Shown here: positions 48,226 to 61,212 of the stretch, piece after piece
Layout of the letters: each line of letters opens with the position of its first letter
Numbering within the stretch: position 1 is the stretch's first letter
Origin: Hydractinia symbiolongicarpus
Taxonomy: Eukaryota; Cnidaria; Hydrozoa; Anthoathecata; Hydractiniidae
Length of the DNA: 64,000 bases
Direction of reading: 5' to 3'
NCBI RefSeq assembly: GCF_029227915.1
Contig: NC_079884.1
Coordinates: 1,054,001 to 1,118,000 of the forward strand
Made by a program: the position numbers and the translations under genes
Notes under the pieces: generated by a model
What the model was told of the DNA's origin: nothing
Databases searched by the model: none
The model's input: the letters and a program-made list of their open reading frames with translations, nothing else

Positions 48226-51200
48226 AAAGAACTAAAAGTTCCAAAAGTTATCACTTTGTTAATTGAGGCACCCAAATTGTTATTGTTGTCAAATTTCTGA
48301 TTTTTATATCATTGGAAAAGCTTATAATTCATAAAATATTTCTTCTAATTAAAAAAAAACGTTTTTTCAAAAAAATTTATAATGTTTTGTTTCATACACC
48401 TCAACATTTTAGGCTACAAGGTACAAGCATTTACGAATATTGAGAAAAAACTGTTAACACTCTGGACATACTGAGTTCTCAAACGGTGTCTGTTTTTTTT
48501 TCTTTTTCTAAAATCTAATTGTTAAGATTTTATCACAGTGTAAACATAAAGTAAGCAGAACAGAGAAGCACGAAAAGCAACTTTTCAATATAAATTTAGA
48601 ACGAGACTTTAGAAAGAAGCAGGGGCATTAAAAAAAGTCCATCAAACCTCCTACAAAGTGCTGTTTTAAGATCCACAATATATTCCATGACGTCATAGTG
48701 TTAAAAAGCACGTTTTAAAACATTGAAAATGATACACACTGAGTTCTTATAAAAGAGTTAAATTTAAAATACTTTATTGGAAAATAAAAATCAGGAGAGG
48801 AATATGTTGGCTTTGCGTTTTATCGAGTGTTGCAAGAAAATTTCCCCTCGCAGATCGCGCAAAATTGAAAAAGCAAAGCTGAGCTACCGTTTTAGTACTT
48901 AAGTGAAGTAGATTTGAATAGTGTGATTTTAAGTGATAAGTTTAAATGCTGGTACCTTTTAGGCTCGAAAGTCGGCAACAAGAAAAGGGTGTCAAATATA
49001 TTTTTCAAGTCCTTCTGCATTTCAGAAAATATATACTTATATTTTATATAATTTTATTTCCCAGTTTGTTTCAAAATGTCACTGCCAGAAAGTGAACAAA
49101 ATAAGGTCTAAAAGTAGTGTCTTTGTTACCTGCAAAACTTATAATACGTTTCTATGTCTCCTTAAATTGCCTAAATTTTCTGCACGCTAAAGTTTAACGA
49201 GCCAGATGGACTAAATATTCATATTCGCCCCTAGAATACACGCCTGTTTTTGAAAAGTCTTTTTTGGTAACAAAATAATTAGCTTTTGCAAATTTAAGTT
49301 GCAATTGGTGGAAAAGAAAAAGACCTAGATGATCCATGTTTCGAACAAACTACTCCTCAGTATTTATGGCAGGACTGGACTGTTTTGATTCTCGATTATA
49401 TATCTACCTTTTTCCTTAAAGTTATTTTTTATAAGTCTTCTTAAGAAAAATGTTAAATCCCTGTACAATCATTATCGGAAATTAATTTATGGAATCAAGG
49501 AAACTTCAAGATAAATGTCACCAAGCTCTTTTGATGTGATGTTCGGTTATGAAAATCTAATATGTAGTAAACATTGTAAAAAGTAAAGTTAGAAAGACTT
49601 AGTTTCAAGAAAGTGACTTTGCAAGTAATATTACTATTGTTTTTGATGCATTACAAGGTAATGTTTGAATAGCAACGTCACTTTCTGGAACTTTTCTTGG
49701 GGGCTTGCCTGGTTCTATCAGGTTTTCAGACAAGTGGCTGTCTGTAAGAATGTGTTGTATTTAATAAACGAAATCATATAACATACATTTACTAAATGCA
49801 TACTGCAGAGGTATCGTGTATAATAGTTGCTTACTTCGTCACGTCTAGTTTTAGATGTAAAAAAGGTTCTCTACTCAGTATTTCATCTCGTCTCAGTATT
49901 ACAACTCGTCTCAGTATTTCAACTCGTCCAGAGGGTTTACAAATGTAATGATATTACTCTACCAAAACTCCGTTTCATCGTTTGGTGGAGCATAAACTCC
50001 TATTTACTGTATTTTGTCATATCATGACTATAAAAAATAAAAATAAAAAGTGTGATGATGATGGATGGATTTGTGAATGGCGAAAGATCGAAACGTCATT
50101 CAGTTTGTCCATCCATTCAAATCCAACGGAAAATGGAAATTTAAGAGAAAAATATGGAACGAATTAACCATTGAATATAAAGACTACTAATATAAATTCA
50201 TGCTATTATCGTTAGTAGTCTTGCTTCAATATAATTATTGGTTTCTAATGACTTTTGTCACCTGTGAACACTGATGAGTCAGACAGATTTTGAGGTTTGA
50301 TAAGGTAACGTTTTTGGAGCACCTTTGCTATCATTAAATTTGAACTAGCTATTGACTCTTTCTTTCATACCAATGACATTATTTTTATTCAATTCCTAAA
50401 TTTTTCCAGGTTTGAGTCTAAAAAAAAAATATTTCGCCATCACACAACGGTATTGTCTGGTGGTTTTAAAATAATGACGCATAAAATTTTGATTTGATTC
50501 CAAATGACTACAATGACGTACAATGACGTAGAGAGTGGAGAAGGCTTTTATTATTGTTGTAGAATATATGGATAATTATATTATGGAAAATATGGAGTAA
50601 TTATCTCCAAATACTCATCTCATAAAATAACCATCATAACCTTCCACCCTTTCAAAGACCAGTGAGCGAGCATTACGGAAACAACGCAACTTTGTTCCAA
50701 GACCTCTTGTTTATTTTTTGTCTACTGACCACAAATCGTCTTTCTCAAAAAGTACAAGTCACATGATTGTTATTTATAAGCGCGCCTAATAATTTAATGC
50801 TTTAATTGGGGTAACAAATTGACCACTCCCAAAGTCTTTCTAACAGTTCGATGTTATGTATAAACCACATCTAATTGAGGTCGTACGTATATATATATAT
50901 ACACGTTGTTTTTTTGTTGGTGTTTTTTCCAAACTTTTTTTATGCAGAAATAGCAAATTAACAATATGGCTCACTCATTCATAACTTGAGTGAACCCACT
51001 ATAAAATAAAATTAATAATTGAAAATTAAAGAAAAAAATATTTTTAATAGCAAGCGTCGATTATATAAGATTATGTGGATGACCACAAAACTGAAACAAG
51101 CATTCACCCTTTTAATAAACTTTCTCGCAGTATGAAAAAATCGCGATTCAGAACGAACGTTTAGTGGAGTGCAAAGAATTTTTTAAATCATCCATTATAT

Positions 51201-53237
51201 TTATATAAATGTAAAAACAAAATTTATATACGAAAAAGTTATGTGGGTTATCAGAGTTCGTGTATTTAGAGTTATTAGTACTAGACTAAGTCGATTCTGC
51301 AGTTAATTTTTTTCTTCTATAACATCGGGGTTTAATGCAGCCTTGATGATTTTTGTTTGTGTGTTATGACAAGAACAAGTCTTTGACATTATGAGTTGAT
51401 TGTTTCTTTGTACCTGATAAGTTACAAATGTTTCGTGAAAACTAAAGCCTTGACATGTTTTAAACTCCAGTACCCTTTATTTACTCAGTTTTCGGGATGT
51501 GTAGGTGGGCTGGTTTTGTGGGCTCCACTTTTTATTTATGTTCAAATATGTTGCGAAAAATAAAAAGTGTGTTTTCATTTGTTTTCCTGAATAAGAAAAG
51601 ATTTAGTTCATCGTTAAAAGAATGCTTATTGCTGAAACTTTACGTCCTCTTTCGGGACATAATATGAATTTCAAGCCGTTATGCTTATAAACCCATACTT
51701 GTTGTGTGTATATCAACTGCAGCGTTTCAAGGATTGATCTGCTAATAAGCCTATGTTTTAAATGTTGCACCATCCGAAACTTCTTTAATCTTTTTCATAT
51801 TAATATGTCATTATTAAATCAAATGGATATTTTACCAAAATATTCACCTCCTTTTCTTCTGCTGTAGTTTTAAAGTAAACTTCTAGCTTGATGTTTTCAA
51901 GACGTAAGAGATAGACATCGAGTTTTGATCAAAAGGTTACGACCATGTCGAATTTTAGTATAATTTCTAGTCAGGATAATCTCAGGGCAACGTGACATAA
52001 CGAGAAGCATATTTTTCCACTGCACGGAATAAGTAAGCGAAACCTTAAATAATTCTTGTCTGGAATTTCAAGGTTTTTTAAGTTCAAATACCTTTTTGTA
52101 TTAAAAAGTATTTTACATTGTAAAAAATGATGACAATCTGACCTTTTGTCTCAGTGGAGTTGTAAGCAGATTTAATTTTAACAACTAAAAAATGTGAAAA
52201 GCTGCAGTCAGGTAAAGGAGAAATTTTAGTTGTTATACCAAAAGCTAGGTAACGCAAGGATCAAAAACTACAACCCTGAGATGTTAAAGAAATCGAGAGA
52301 GAAAAAAGACAACAATGTATCTTAAATGCCTGATCTTAAATGTTTGTATAACATTAGAAGTATTTGGAAGAAGACGAAGGATAATATAACTTTGTTGTAT
52401 TTATCAAACATGTTAACGTTATTTACTTTATGATTCAGCTTAAAATATTTAAATATATAAATAAATAAAATAAAGAGCAAATATAACATGCACAATCGAT
52501 TAATGTCTTAAAAAGCAGACATGCTGTATGTTGGGAATGCCATTCTAAGAGATTCGACATTCTCCTTGCCAAGGTAAATCTTTGCAGTCTATTTCCAAAA
52601 TTGTGAAACAAACACCACTACAAAGACTGCATTGTCTGCTGGAGCTAGGGACTTCCCTAGTTTAAGCTATTGTTTGGGGTTTTATAAAAACGAAAGGACA
52701 TTTGATTCCACAAAATTTTTAAACATACCGTAATGCTTCGAATGAACGCGTCACTCTCCCCCAGCTTTCATTTTTACACCACCTACTCCCAGTTTTTTAA
52801 TTTTATCATACCATTTTTTATGCAGGACTGGAAAATTGTAATTAATGTTTGTGATTTTTTTTTAACTTGAAAATAACTTATTTTTGCAATTCTAATTTTT
52901 AAACTTTAAAGAACTTCCCGTTTTTAAAAAACTCTTCGTCAACAAATACTCAGCGTTTTGATATTTGAGTCGCAAATAGTGGCTGAGTACTTGAGCTAGA
53001 AGGTTTATGCTTGGTACCGTTGGGTAGGCCAATTCATCCTCTCTCTTATTATGACAACTTAGCCCTCAGAAGTTATAGCGATCCAACTGTGGGATTGCTA
53101 TTGTTTGATTTTAACCAAGTAATTTGAGGAGCCTGTCCTTTAAGGGTTCATAATAAAAGGTGTTCACAGGGATTGTGATAAACGTCTTTATTGTGACAAT
53201 GCTAAAGACATTTATTTCCAAATTATTGTTTTTGTAG

Positions 53238-53299
53238 GGAGGATATGTATGCTGCTGCAGCTACTGGAAATATAACCAACGATGGAGAGCTCTCTACAG
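53238..53299 (+). CDS. Candidate upstream N-terminal exon of the Kv channel gene
   Basis: A 62 bp segment has a good acceptor (TTTTTGTAG, ending 53237) and donor (CTACAG|GTAGG). From the Met at 53245 it reads MYAAAATGNITNDGELST and ends in phase 1. Splicing to the acceptor ATATTTAG (ending 56382) makes the codon G|AA. It then continues [11 protein letters not shown] without a stop, in frame, into the Met at 56415. This would extend the channel N-terminus by 29 residues. The evidence is splice sites plus frame only, with no homology support, so this may be chance. Confidence 0.4.
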
Positions 53300-56200
53300 G
53301 TAGGTTAAACTCTATCGTCAAAAGTCATTTTTCAAGTTTATGTGAAGTGTTGCAAGACATGAATATGTTTAGGAGAACTGAAAATAAGTGTTTAGTTGTC
53401 CGCCATCTTCATAAATTTGACTTAATAGGGACAAAATAATCGTTGGAATTCCACTCCCTACGTCACTACAGTGAGGAAAACCATGTTATTAAAAACGCAT
53501 ATATTTACAAAAAAAACTAAGAAATGTCATTTTCTTTGTGTAAATCTTGACACGACCCAGTCTATTTTACATCAACGCTATATAAAATTTCTGAAGCCGT
53601 AGTGGATTCCATCGTGAAAACAGTATAGCTTATACGGTATCCAGTTATATTTTGGTTGAATGTTTCATCTCTTTCATTTTAGAGTTTGAAGTATTCTCAC
53701 AATAGCTAGAAATTCTCTGTTATGACTTACTTTCAAAAAAGCAGACGTAAAAACCAGAGATTTTATAATTAATAGTTGTCTGAAAAATTTAGAAGAATGT
53801 TTTGAATATTTGATCGGGGATCTCCGTTTTCACAGGATAGGCAGTGTCACAGTTTTGCTGCGTGATTCGTTCCTCATTGGTAAACATAGAACTTTTTTCT
53901 CCTCACTTATGAACCAAAATAAGAGTTTATTTTATTGCATATTCAAAATGATGTGATGTTTCTTAATTCGATCCTTTTTGTTAAAACTTCCTTCATGCAA
54001 TCATGCTATGCTGCATTCAATAATAACATTACGGAAGGCGGATCATATGTTAGAACCGCGGATGATAAGTTAGTACCGCGGGTGATACGTTAGTACCGCG
54101 GATGATACGTTAGTACATAAGGTGATACGTTACTACCGCGAATGATATGTTAGTAACTAGGGTGATATGTTAGTACCGTGGATGATATGTTAGTACCGCA
54201 GATGAGATGTTAGTGCCGCGGATGATACGTTGGTACCGCGGATGAGATGTTAGTACCGCTAATGATACGTTAGTACCACGGATGATACGTTATCATCTGC
54301 GGTACTAACATCTCATCAGCGGTACTATAATTCTTATCCCTAAGTTCCTTAGCAAAAGGTAGAACAAATTACCTAATTTCGTAAATATTTCTGTTCGTTA
54401 GGTGCCTCAATTGCGAACTGAAAGTTACGGTCGAACATTGCAGTACACCAGTTTGTTTGCCTTGATAAAAGACTCTAATAACGAGGTCATGTTTATGTCT
54501 GAGAGAGATAAATAAGAATTGTAAATGTTTTTGCTTGCTATGCAGTATTTAGATTAAAATTCATATTTTTTACCTGATTAAATTTCGGGTTTCCCGATTT
54601 TGTATATATTTGTTTTTATCGTGTGCTGTTTTTATTTAAGTTAAAATTGGCGCTCCTCCCTCTGTCTTTGTTTTATATTTTTCAGCGCTAAAGGGTTCGC
54701 ATTAACGACTTCTTTACTATGAGTTCAAAAACATGAAAAAAAAACAGATGAAATGTGTGAATGTTGAATTGTATAATTGGTAAAAAACTTGATTAAGAAG
54801 ATTTTTTAAAAAGTTTTTTTTCATCTTTTTGTAAATGAAAGAAAAAAAACTTTGTTGGTGACAAAAACTTTATTGTCTCGCGTTGGTTATTCCGGAGTTG
54901 ATTTTTATATTGAAAGCTATTTTTTAGAAGTATAGGATTTAGCTATCTTAAGATCGTTTTTTCCGATTTTTCTTTTTTTCTCATTTAACTTAAGGATTTT
55001 ATGTTTTGGTTTTGTTCCTCGTAAAGAGTTTTGGACATCTTATTATTGAAATCTTCATAAAAAAAAGAAAAAAAGGTTTTTCCAGTAGTCTGCGACAGCT
55101 GGCTTATGAGTTGGTTATTATAAAAAATGAACTGCGAGTTTTCTGTAGTTTTTATAAAAATGACTTTTATAAAAAAAAGGTGAAATGAAAAATAGTTAAA
55201 TACGGTAGGTAAATCATATTTCGAAGCAAGAAAACTTTTTTTAAAACTTTTTTTTTTGCACTTCTTACTTGCTTATCTACTAAGACACAATAATTGTTTT
55301 TGTTTTGTTTTGTATACACTTGCGATTTTCATTTCAGACATTTAGCCTATTTTTTTCTGCTGTGTTTTGCTTCAATTTTGTTTTCTTTGATTAGACGACA
55401 ATGAAGTTTGCATTTTCGATTTATTGTATTAGGACACAACAACAACACAACCACAAAAACAAACAACAACAACAAACAAAAACGACAATAAACAACAATC
55501 AACTCATTTATGAAAGGATTTAATAAAAAAAAATAGCAAATAAAAATAGTGTTGCAGCAATTATACATAAAATAAATGACTAATATAAAGTTTAATTAAC
55601 AATAGAAAAAAAATAGAGCTAATAACAATAACAATAATCAGAATCAGAAATATAACGATAATATATTTATGTAAATAGAGAGTGGTGCTCGTAAACTTCA
55701 CCTTTTTTCATCAAACACAAATTGACAGGTTTTGTTGGCTTTGTTTAAAGACTTATTCAACGATAATTCAGATGATTTCTTTGAAATTATTATTGCCCGT
55801 TAACTGATATATATTCGCCTCTCCCTCTCTAACTAACAAACAATCTTTCTCTTCCCCAACCTCATCTTTTTCATTATTCATTAAAAGCCATCTTTTCTTC
55901 CTATGAATTATTTACAACAGTTAATATAAGAAATTTGCCTCTCAAAAAACTCGTCTGTTATTATCTCAAAAAAATATTTCTCTTTCGTTAAAAGAAAACC
56001 CGGTGGAACTCTTTAGCGCGAAGTTGTAAAGAGAACGAAATAAAAAAGAATTATTTTCAGAAATAGGTGTTTCTCTGTTCATGGTTTGTGTAAGTGATGG
56101 AGTTGATGCACGCTATAGAAAAATATATTTTAATATCTTTACCAATTGTTTTATGAGTGCAAAGAAACATTAGCTTATCGTATGTTTTTATCGTAAAAGA

Positions 56201-56382
56201 AACCAAACGATATAAAGAAAAACGATCTATAAAGTTTACTGATCGGAGTGATTTCTTCGAAATTCTGATTACGTGAATAATATATTTCTTTTGCGAATGA
56301 AGTTTGCTAAGTCTAACCTGGCTACACTCTCTAACATTGCTGTATTTTTTGTTTTAGTTTTATATTCTATTATCATATTTAG
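53300..56382. other. Upstream/intronic region of the Kv gene
   Basis: No other coding exon seen. It contains the 20 bp tandem array at 54041-54326, an A/C-rich (CAA)n-like tract near 55436-55500, and long AT-rich stretches. If the exon at 53238 is real, this is a 3.1 kb intron; otherwise it is promoter and 5' UTR. Confidence 0.5.
54041..54326. repeat. Regular 20 bp tandem array ending in inverted units
   Basis: Twelve full units of GATGATACGTTAGTACCGCG follow each other from 54041 to 54280 with no insertion or deletion, only base changes. A thirteenth partial unit then turns at about 54291 into nearly two units in reverse orientation (to 54326), which can fold back on the array. Confidence 0.95.
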
Positions 56383-56414
56383 AACGTCAATGGAGGAGAA
56401 CCAGTGGCTTCGAC

Positions 56415-58563
56415 ATGGAGAGTTTAAATTTAACTGGCCGGAACAGTAAAGAACATCGTAATGGACCCCTTAACACTCCCACAGCAGCTGACACATCTAG
56501 TATGGACGTATCGTACGACAGAGTTGTTGTAAATGTGTCAGGACTAAAATTTGAGACATTATCGGAAACACTGGAGCAATATCCCGATTCATTATTAGGT
56601 AATCAGAGAAAGAGGGCGGCTTATTATGACGAAATTCGGAATGAATATTTCTTTGATCGGAATCGACCGGCTTTTGATGCCATCTTATTTTACTACCAGT
56701 CCGGTGGGAAATTACTACGACCGCCTAATGTACCGATGGATGTATTTGCGGACGAGATAAGATTTTACGAACTTGGAGACGACATTTTGCAGCGCGTGGA
56801 GAGAGAGGAAGGCTACATAGAAGAAGAAGAGCCTATCCTTCCCGAGGGAAAGTGGCAGCGCAAAATATGGGAATTATTTGAGTATCCAGACACGTCGTTG
56901 ATGGCGCGTGTTGTTGCCGTCATTTCTGTTTGTATAATCACAATTTCAATAGTAACGTTTTGTATCGAGACTCTACCTCAATTCAGATATGAGGAATACA
57001 ATTGTACTTACACAAATAAAACAAAGTCTTGTTTAAAACGAGAAGTCCAAGACGAAAAGGCCATGCCTTGGTTTGGAATCGAATCAGCGTGTATTGTGTG
57101 GTTCACGTTTGAATATATTATGCGTTTTCTATCGTCACCAGAAAAATTAAAATTCGTGCGATCTTTCCTGAACTTGATTGATGTGATCGCGATTATACCA
57201 TACTATATCACACTACCAATGGAGTCATCCAACGTGTCATCGCTGGGAGTTCTTCGTGTCATACGTCTTGTTCGCGTTTTTAGAATATTCAAGCTTTCGA
57301 GACATTCACGTGGCTTGCAAATATTGGGACATACGTTAAGAGCTAGTTTAAGAGAACTTGGTTTGCTAATTTTCTTTCTGCTAATAGGCGTCATTCTTTT
57401 CTCGTCAGCCGTGTATTATGCTGAAGGTGGAGAAAAGAAAACGTTTGAGAGCATCCCTGATGCATTTTGGTGGGCTGTTGTAACCATGACAACTGTAGGA
57501 TATGGTGATATGAAGCCTGTAACCGCTTGGGGAAAGATAGTTGGTAGTTTATGCGCAATTTCTGGCGTTCTAACTATTGCTTTACCAGTGCCTGTCATTG
57601 TGTCAAATTTTAATTACTTTTATCATCGGTAAGTCTATTTTAACCTTGTTAATCTCACTCTAAAAGAAACGTTGACCTGGGTGACCATTTTTAAAAAATA
57701 AAAAAAGTCATAATTTAAGGTATTCAAGACAAGTACGGAAAATGAAATTTTAAAAACTCTTGGATGCAAAAGTGTACAGTTACCGTAAAAATTATCTCTG
57801 TGACCATCTCCCACCCCTGTGGGTGATTGCTGCATTATTAATCGCTATGTATGCTCGAATTGGTGCGTGCGTATATGAACTTTCTTATGCATATATATCG
57901 TATAATTATATAAATTGATCAGGGGGAGTTGTTGGGAATTTGTGACGTAGGTACCATGGGTAATGATGTAGTCTGTTCTTTAGTGTATATTTTTGCATCC
58001 TGGAACGTCTTTATTTACCTCTGAAAGCAGTAAACTATAGGTTTTGAAATTTTAATTGCAAATAACCCCAGCTCTTGTCATTCACATCACGAATTTTGTT
58101 TTCGCTATGTTAAAAAGAATGATTTTCATTATTTCATGTTTTTTGTTGTTTTAGTGAGAATGAACTACGTGCTGCTGAAGCAAGTAAAAAAGAAAAGGAG
58201 AAGAAAGAAGCTGAGCAAAAACTACGAAGTGAAAACGAACTTCTGCTAGAAACACACGAGAAAAACGAAGAAGAGAAAGAAATTCCTTATTCCGATCAAG
58301 ATAACGGTATAAACGGTCTTCATGTGATATGGCGTAACCATGGAGACAGTGATAGCTCGTTAAACAAAGAAAGGGACGATGCGAAAGACGATGATATCAA
58401 CGATAATCCCATAAAACCTTTAATAGCAAATTATAGCCCCACTACCAGTATGGTGATAACTACATCTTCACCAGATGTTCGACTTAATGTCGGTCCAGAT
58501 GGTATAACAAAACTAAAGAAATCAGATTCGTTGACTAAAGTTCGCTTTGAAACAGGCTTGTGA
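56415..58563 (+). CDS. Shaker-type (Kv1) voltage-gated potassium channel subunit, 540 residues
   Basis: Exon 1 is 56415-57628 and exon 2 is 58155-58563 (phase 2 junction, within the FYHR-E sequence after S6). The product has a T1 tetramerisation domain (about 37-130, [13 protein letters not shown] ... [16 protein letters not shown]), S1-S3, and an S4 voltage sensor [21 protein letters not shown]5, the selectivity filter TMTTVGYGD and an S6 with the Kv1 PVP hinge ([11 protein letters not shown]) follow. The S1-S2 loop has potential N-glycosylation sites (NCT, NKT). It forms tetrameric plasma-membrane K+ channels that repolarise excitable cells. The residue corresponding to Shaker T449 is Lys (GYGDMKPV), which in known channels lowers external TEA sensitivity and speeds C-type inactivation. 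The C-terminal tail is charged and ends ETGL, a class I PDZ-binding pattern. A 19-codon frame starting at 56390 overlaps the Met at 56415. An upstream exon at 53238 may extend the N-terminus. Confidence 0.96.
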
Positions 58564-58824
58564 CGGGATGTAATATCGCAATTATAAAATACTCGCTCAG
58601 AAAGCCACTGTATGCGACAATGTGGCGATCGTTCTCCAAAACACGAAACAAAGTTGGTGCTACATAGAAAGAGAGCACAAAGCTAATTCTCTTTTAAAAG
58701 GAGCTAAAAGATATTGTTTAAAAGAACAAAACAATCGTTCAAGGTACTATAAATGAATTTTTAATTTTGAAAGCATTAAAAAATGGACGTATTTATTTGA
58801 TGGAAAATTGTTAACTTTTTTAAC

Positions 58825-58830
58825 AATAAA
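58825..58830 (+). terminator. Poly(A) signal candidate for the Kv gene
   Basis: AATAAA lies 262 bases after the Kv stop codon and is followed by a T-rich stretch. It is the first canonical hexamer on this strand after the coding region that I noticed. Confidence 0.45.
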
Positions 58831-61212
58831 ACCTGGCTTTTTATCAGTCTGCTCGGAATATTTTATATATATACATTTAATTTTCTTAGCACGCTTCCTT
58901 CCCTCGAGTAAATAGAATAGTCACATCATTTTCACATTCATGAAATTTTAATAGCCACTTTCAAGTAAAATCAACGCGGGGGAAAGTGCAATTTTAAATC
59001 CGGACGGTGTGATCACAGACGTCTCTTTAAGTTCTCTTTCTTAATACTATGGTTACACTTACTACAAAGTTGTTGTTATAAAAGCTAACATTGGTTATGT
59101 TTAGAAGTTTTAGGTCGCGTAGCACAGTGTGTACATATATGGATATAAAATATCATACTGATTTTTATGAAAATAAAATAATTTCAACAGTAGTGTTGAT
59201 GTCTCCCTCTATTTTAATGACCAACAACATTTCTGCGCAGCCGATCAACTGCCTTGTTTTTTTTAATCCGCACCTTAGATCACACCGACCCCATTTTTAA
59301 CCTTTTTAGCTCTAAACGACGCGGCATGAAAATTAACGGCAAATAAGGCCGAATTCTTTTACACCGTCACTAATTAAACGTCGTTTCAAATACTTACAAT
59401 CTCGCGTGACCAAGCGCTTCTCCACGCTGGGTTTCAAAAATTAAAAAGCAAAGGGTCGAATAACATTTAACACGCCAATATCAATAAAGCGGTTAGTGAT
59501 GGAAGACAGATTCAACCAATAGTTACTAACAACTTAATCCAATATTTGTTTTTTAAAAACCAACCTCCTTTGTTGACATTTTGTTGGAATATTTTTAAAG
59601 ATATCTGTAGAATTTTTTTTCCTCTATATTTTTTGTTATTGTAATCATTGTACAGGACTTAGCTTTGGTGTACTGTTGTAACTACACCAGTAAAATTTTT
59701 TCTCCAAAAAGTTAAGATGTGTCTTTGTGAGCCTGTTTTCTTTTATTTTTACACCCGAAGTCTGAACAAAGCAGGATAACGCTCTCGGCGTGTAAAACTG
59801 GTTTTCGGATTCCCCACTCTCCACGCGCGGGTTCGACAGTCTCATTTATTTAAGAAAATACACATCGCGTTTTTTTGTCCTGCAAAATATTTGATTTTCC
59901 GTGTCAGTGCCGGTTTCCTATTTACACCAGTTTGTGCTGATGTAAGCTGCCTATCTGGCTTGGCAAGAATTTTTCTGGTCTATCTTTCTGGTGTAGACAC
60001 CTGGTGTAAAATGCAAACTGTACGGCACAACAATCCAGGACTAACATGCAGGTGAAAATCGCGTAGGCTTCAAAACAAAGTGACTTTTGTTGCCTTCATT
60101 AAAGAGGAGCGTAGTCTAGTCGTAGCAAACTTTTAAACTTGATTGTTATACGTTTGTTTACATTTTTTTGCAATATATGTATCGTAATTTTAAATCGTAA
60201 GTTTTTTTGTTGGAAATTCCAAAGTGCATCTAGCTAGTTGCTGGCAGAGCTTCCAGTGAAGTGAGAGAGACAATAAAAGAAATATAAACAGGTGTTTTTG
60301 ATCGCCCTGACAAGCAATTAAACATCTTTGAGGCTATTTTACATTAGACAAAAAATCCTAAGTCCGGTCCTGTTGTTTAATCTTTGATAACTTGACATAT
60401 AAGATCACATATGGAAATTAAAGCAAAAAAAAACTACAAACAAAAGCATGAGAAAAGCTAGATTTGATAGGTAGGTCCCAAGTAACACCTAGGTAGGTGT
60501 TACTTGGGACCTGATATCTTAATTTTTCCCTATCTTAAGCGGAAAGTTGATATACTCTCCTGCTGTAATTACTTCCATTCATTAACGGTACTTAAATCTA
60601 TTAAACTATTCATAAAAATTACGTGTGATGATGCTATACTTTTGAAGCAGTAAAAGTTCAAATACATAATCGGAACATTCCTCCATTACTAAACAGAAGC
60701 TCTGGGGATGCTTTCATGGTGTGGCGCAAACGTACTAGCCATATATCAGAAGTAAAAAAGAGCCCTGGGAAGGAGATTGTGCAACAAGTGCACTCTCAAG
60801 TCTCCACCGCACAATTATATTTTGGAAAATTTTCCGCCAAGACAATCTTATTCCACATCCCCTTCTGGTAATAATTAAAGTTTTTGCCCACTTAACAATG
60901 TCAGTTTGAAAATTGTTTATCTATCGTTTGTAAACTAGGCTGTCCGGTATTGTTATGAAGGTCTTGGGTCTCGAGTGTCGTAGAGTATCGGGTATCGGGT
61001 CCCAGGTATCACCTAGGATATCGGATATCACTTGGTTCTTCTATATAGAAGCAATAATAACGTAGCGGTAAATTCACCCACCTTCCAACGTTCCACAACA
61101 AAGAATAGAGGAAATTATAAGAGAAGGGGAAAAATCTGAAATATAAAACAGATACAAATAAATATACAAAGTCTATCTATATGCAGAAGTCATACATCAA
61201 ACTGAGAAGTTA
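58831..61212. other. Intergenic region between convergent Kv and SGNH genes
   Basis: No gene supported. It contains the perfect hairpin at 60473-60512, a single end of the hairpin-element family near 60766 and a GTATCGGG/ATATCGGAT-rich stretch near 60985-61035. The 3' ends of both flanking genes face each other here. Confidence 0.55.
60473..60512. repeat. Perfect 18 bp hairpin with 4-base loop
   Basis: AGGTCCCAAGTAACACCT (60473-60490), loop AGGT, then the exact complement AGGTGTTACTTGGGACCT (60495-60512). No T-run or gene assignment. It could be the collapsed core of a foldback element. The related word GGTCCCAGGTATCACCT occurs near 60999. Confidence 0.9.

Larger units (their letters stand above)
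42400..53237. other. Long region without a supported gene
   Basis: About 10.8 kb upstream of the astacin start and upstream of the candidate first Kv exon. I find only short frames without domains or convincing splice pairs. It contains a hairpin element at 43111-43168, a degenerate 16 bp tandem array at 45326-45508, a G-rich minisatellite at 47684-48225, a short (AT)n tract near 50891 and a MITE end (ACCGTAATGC) at 52727. It may hold promoters, enhancers or untranslated exons. Confidence 0.55.
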
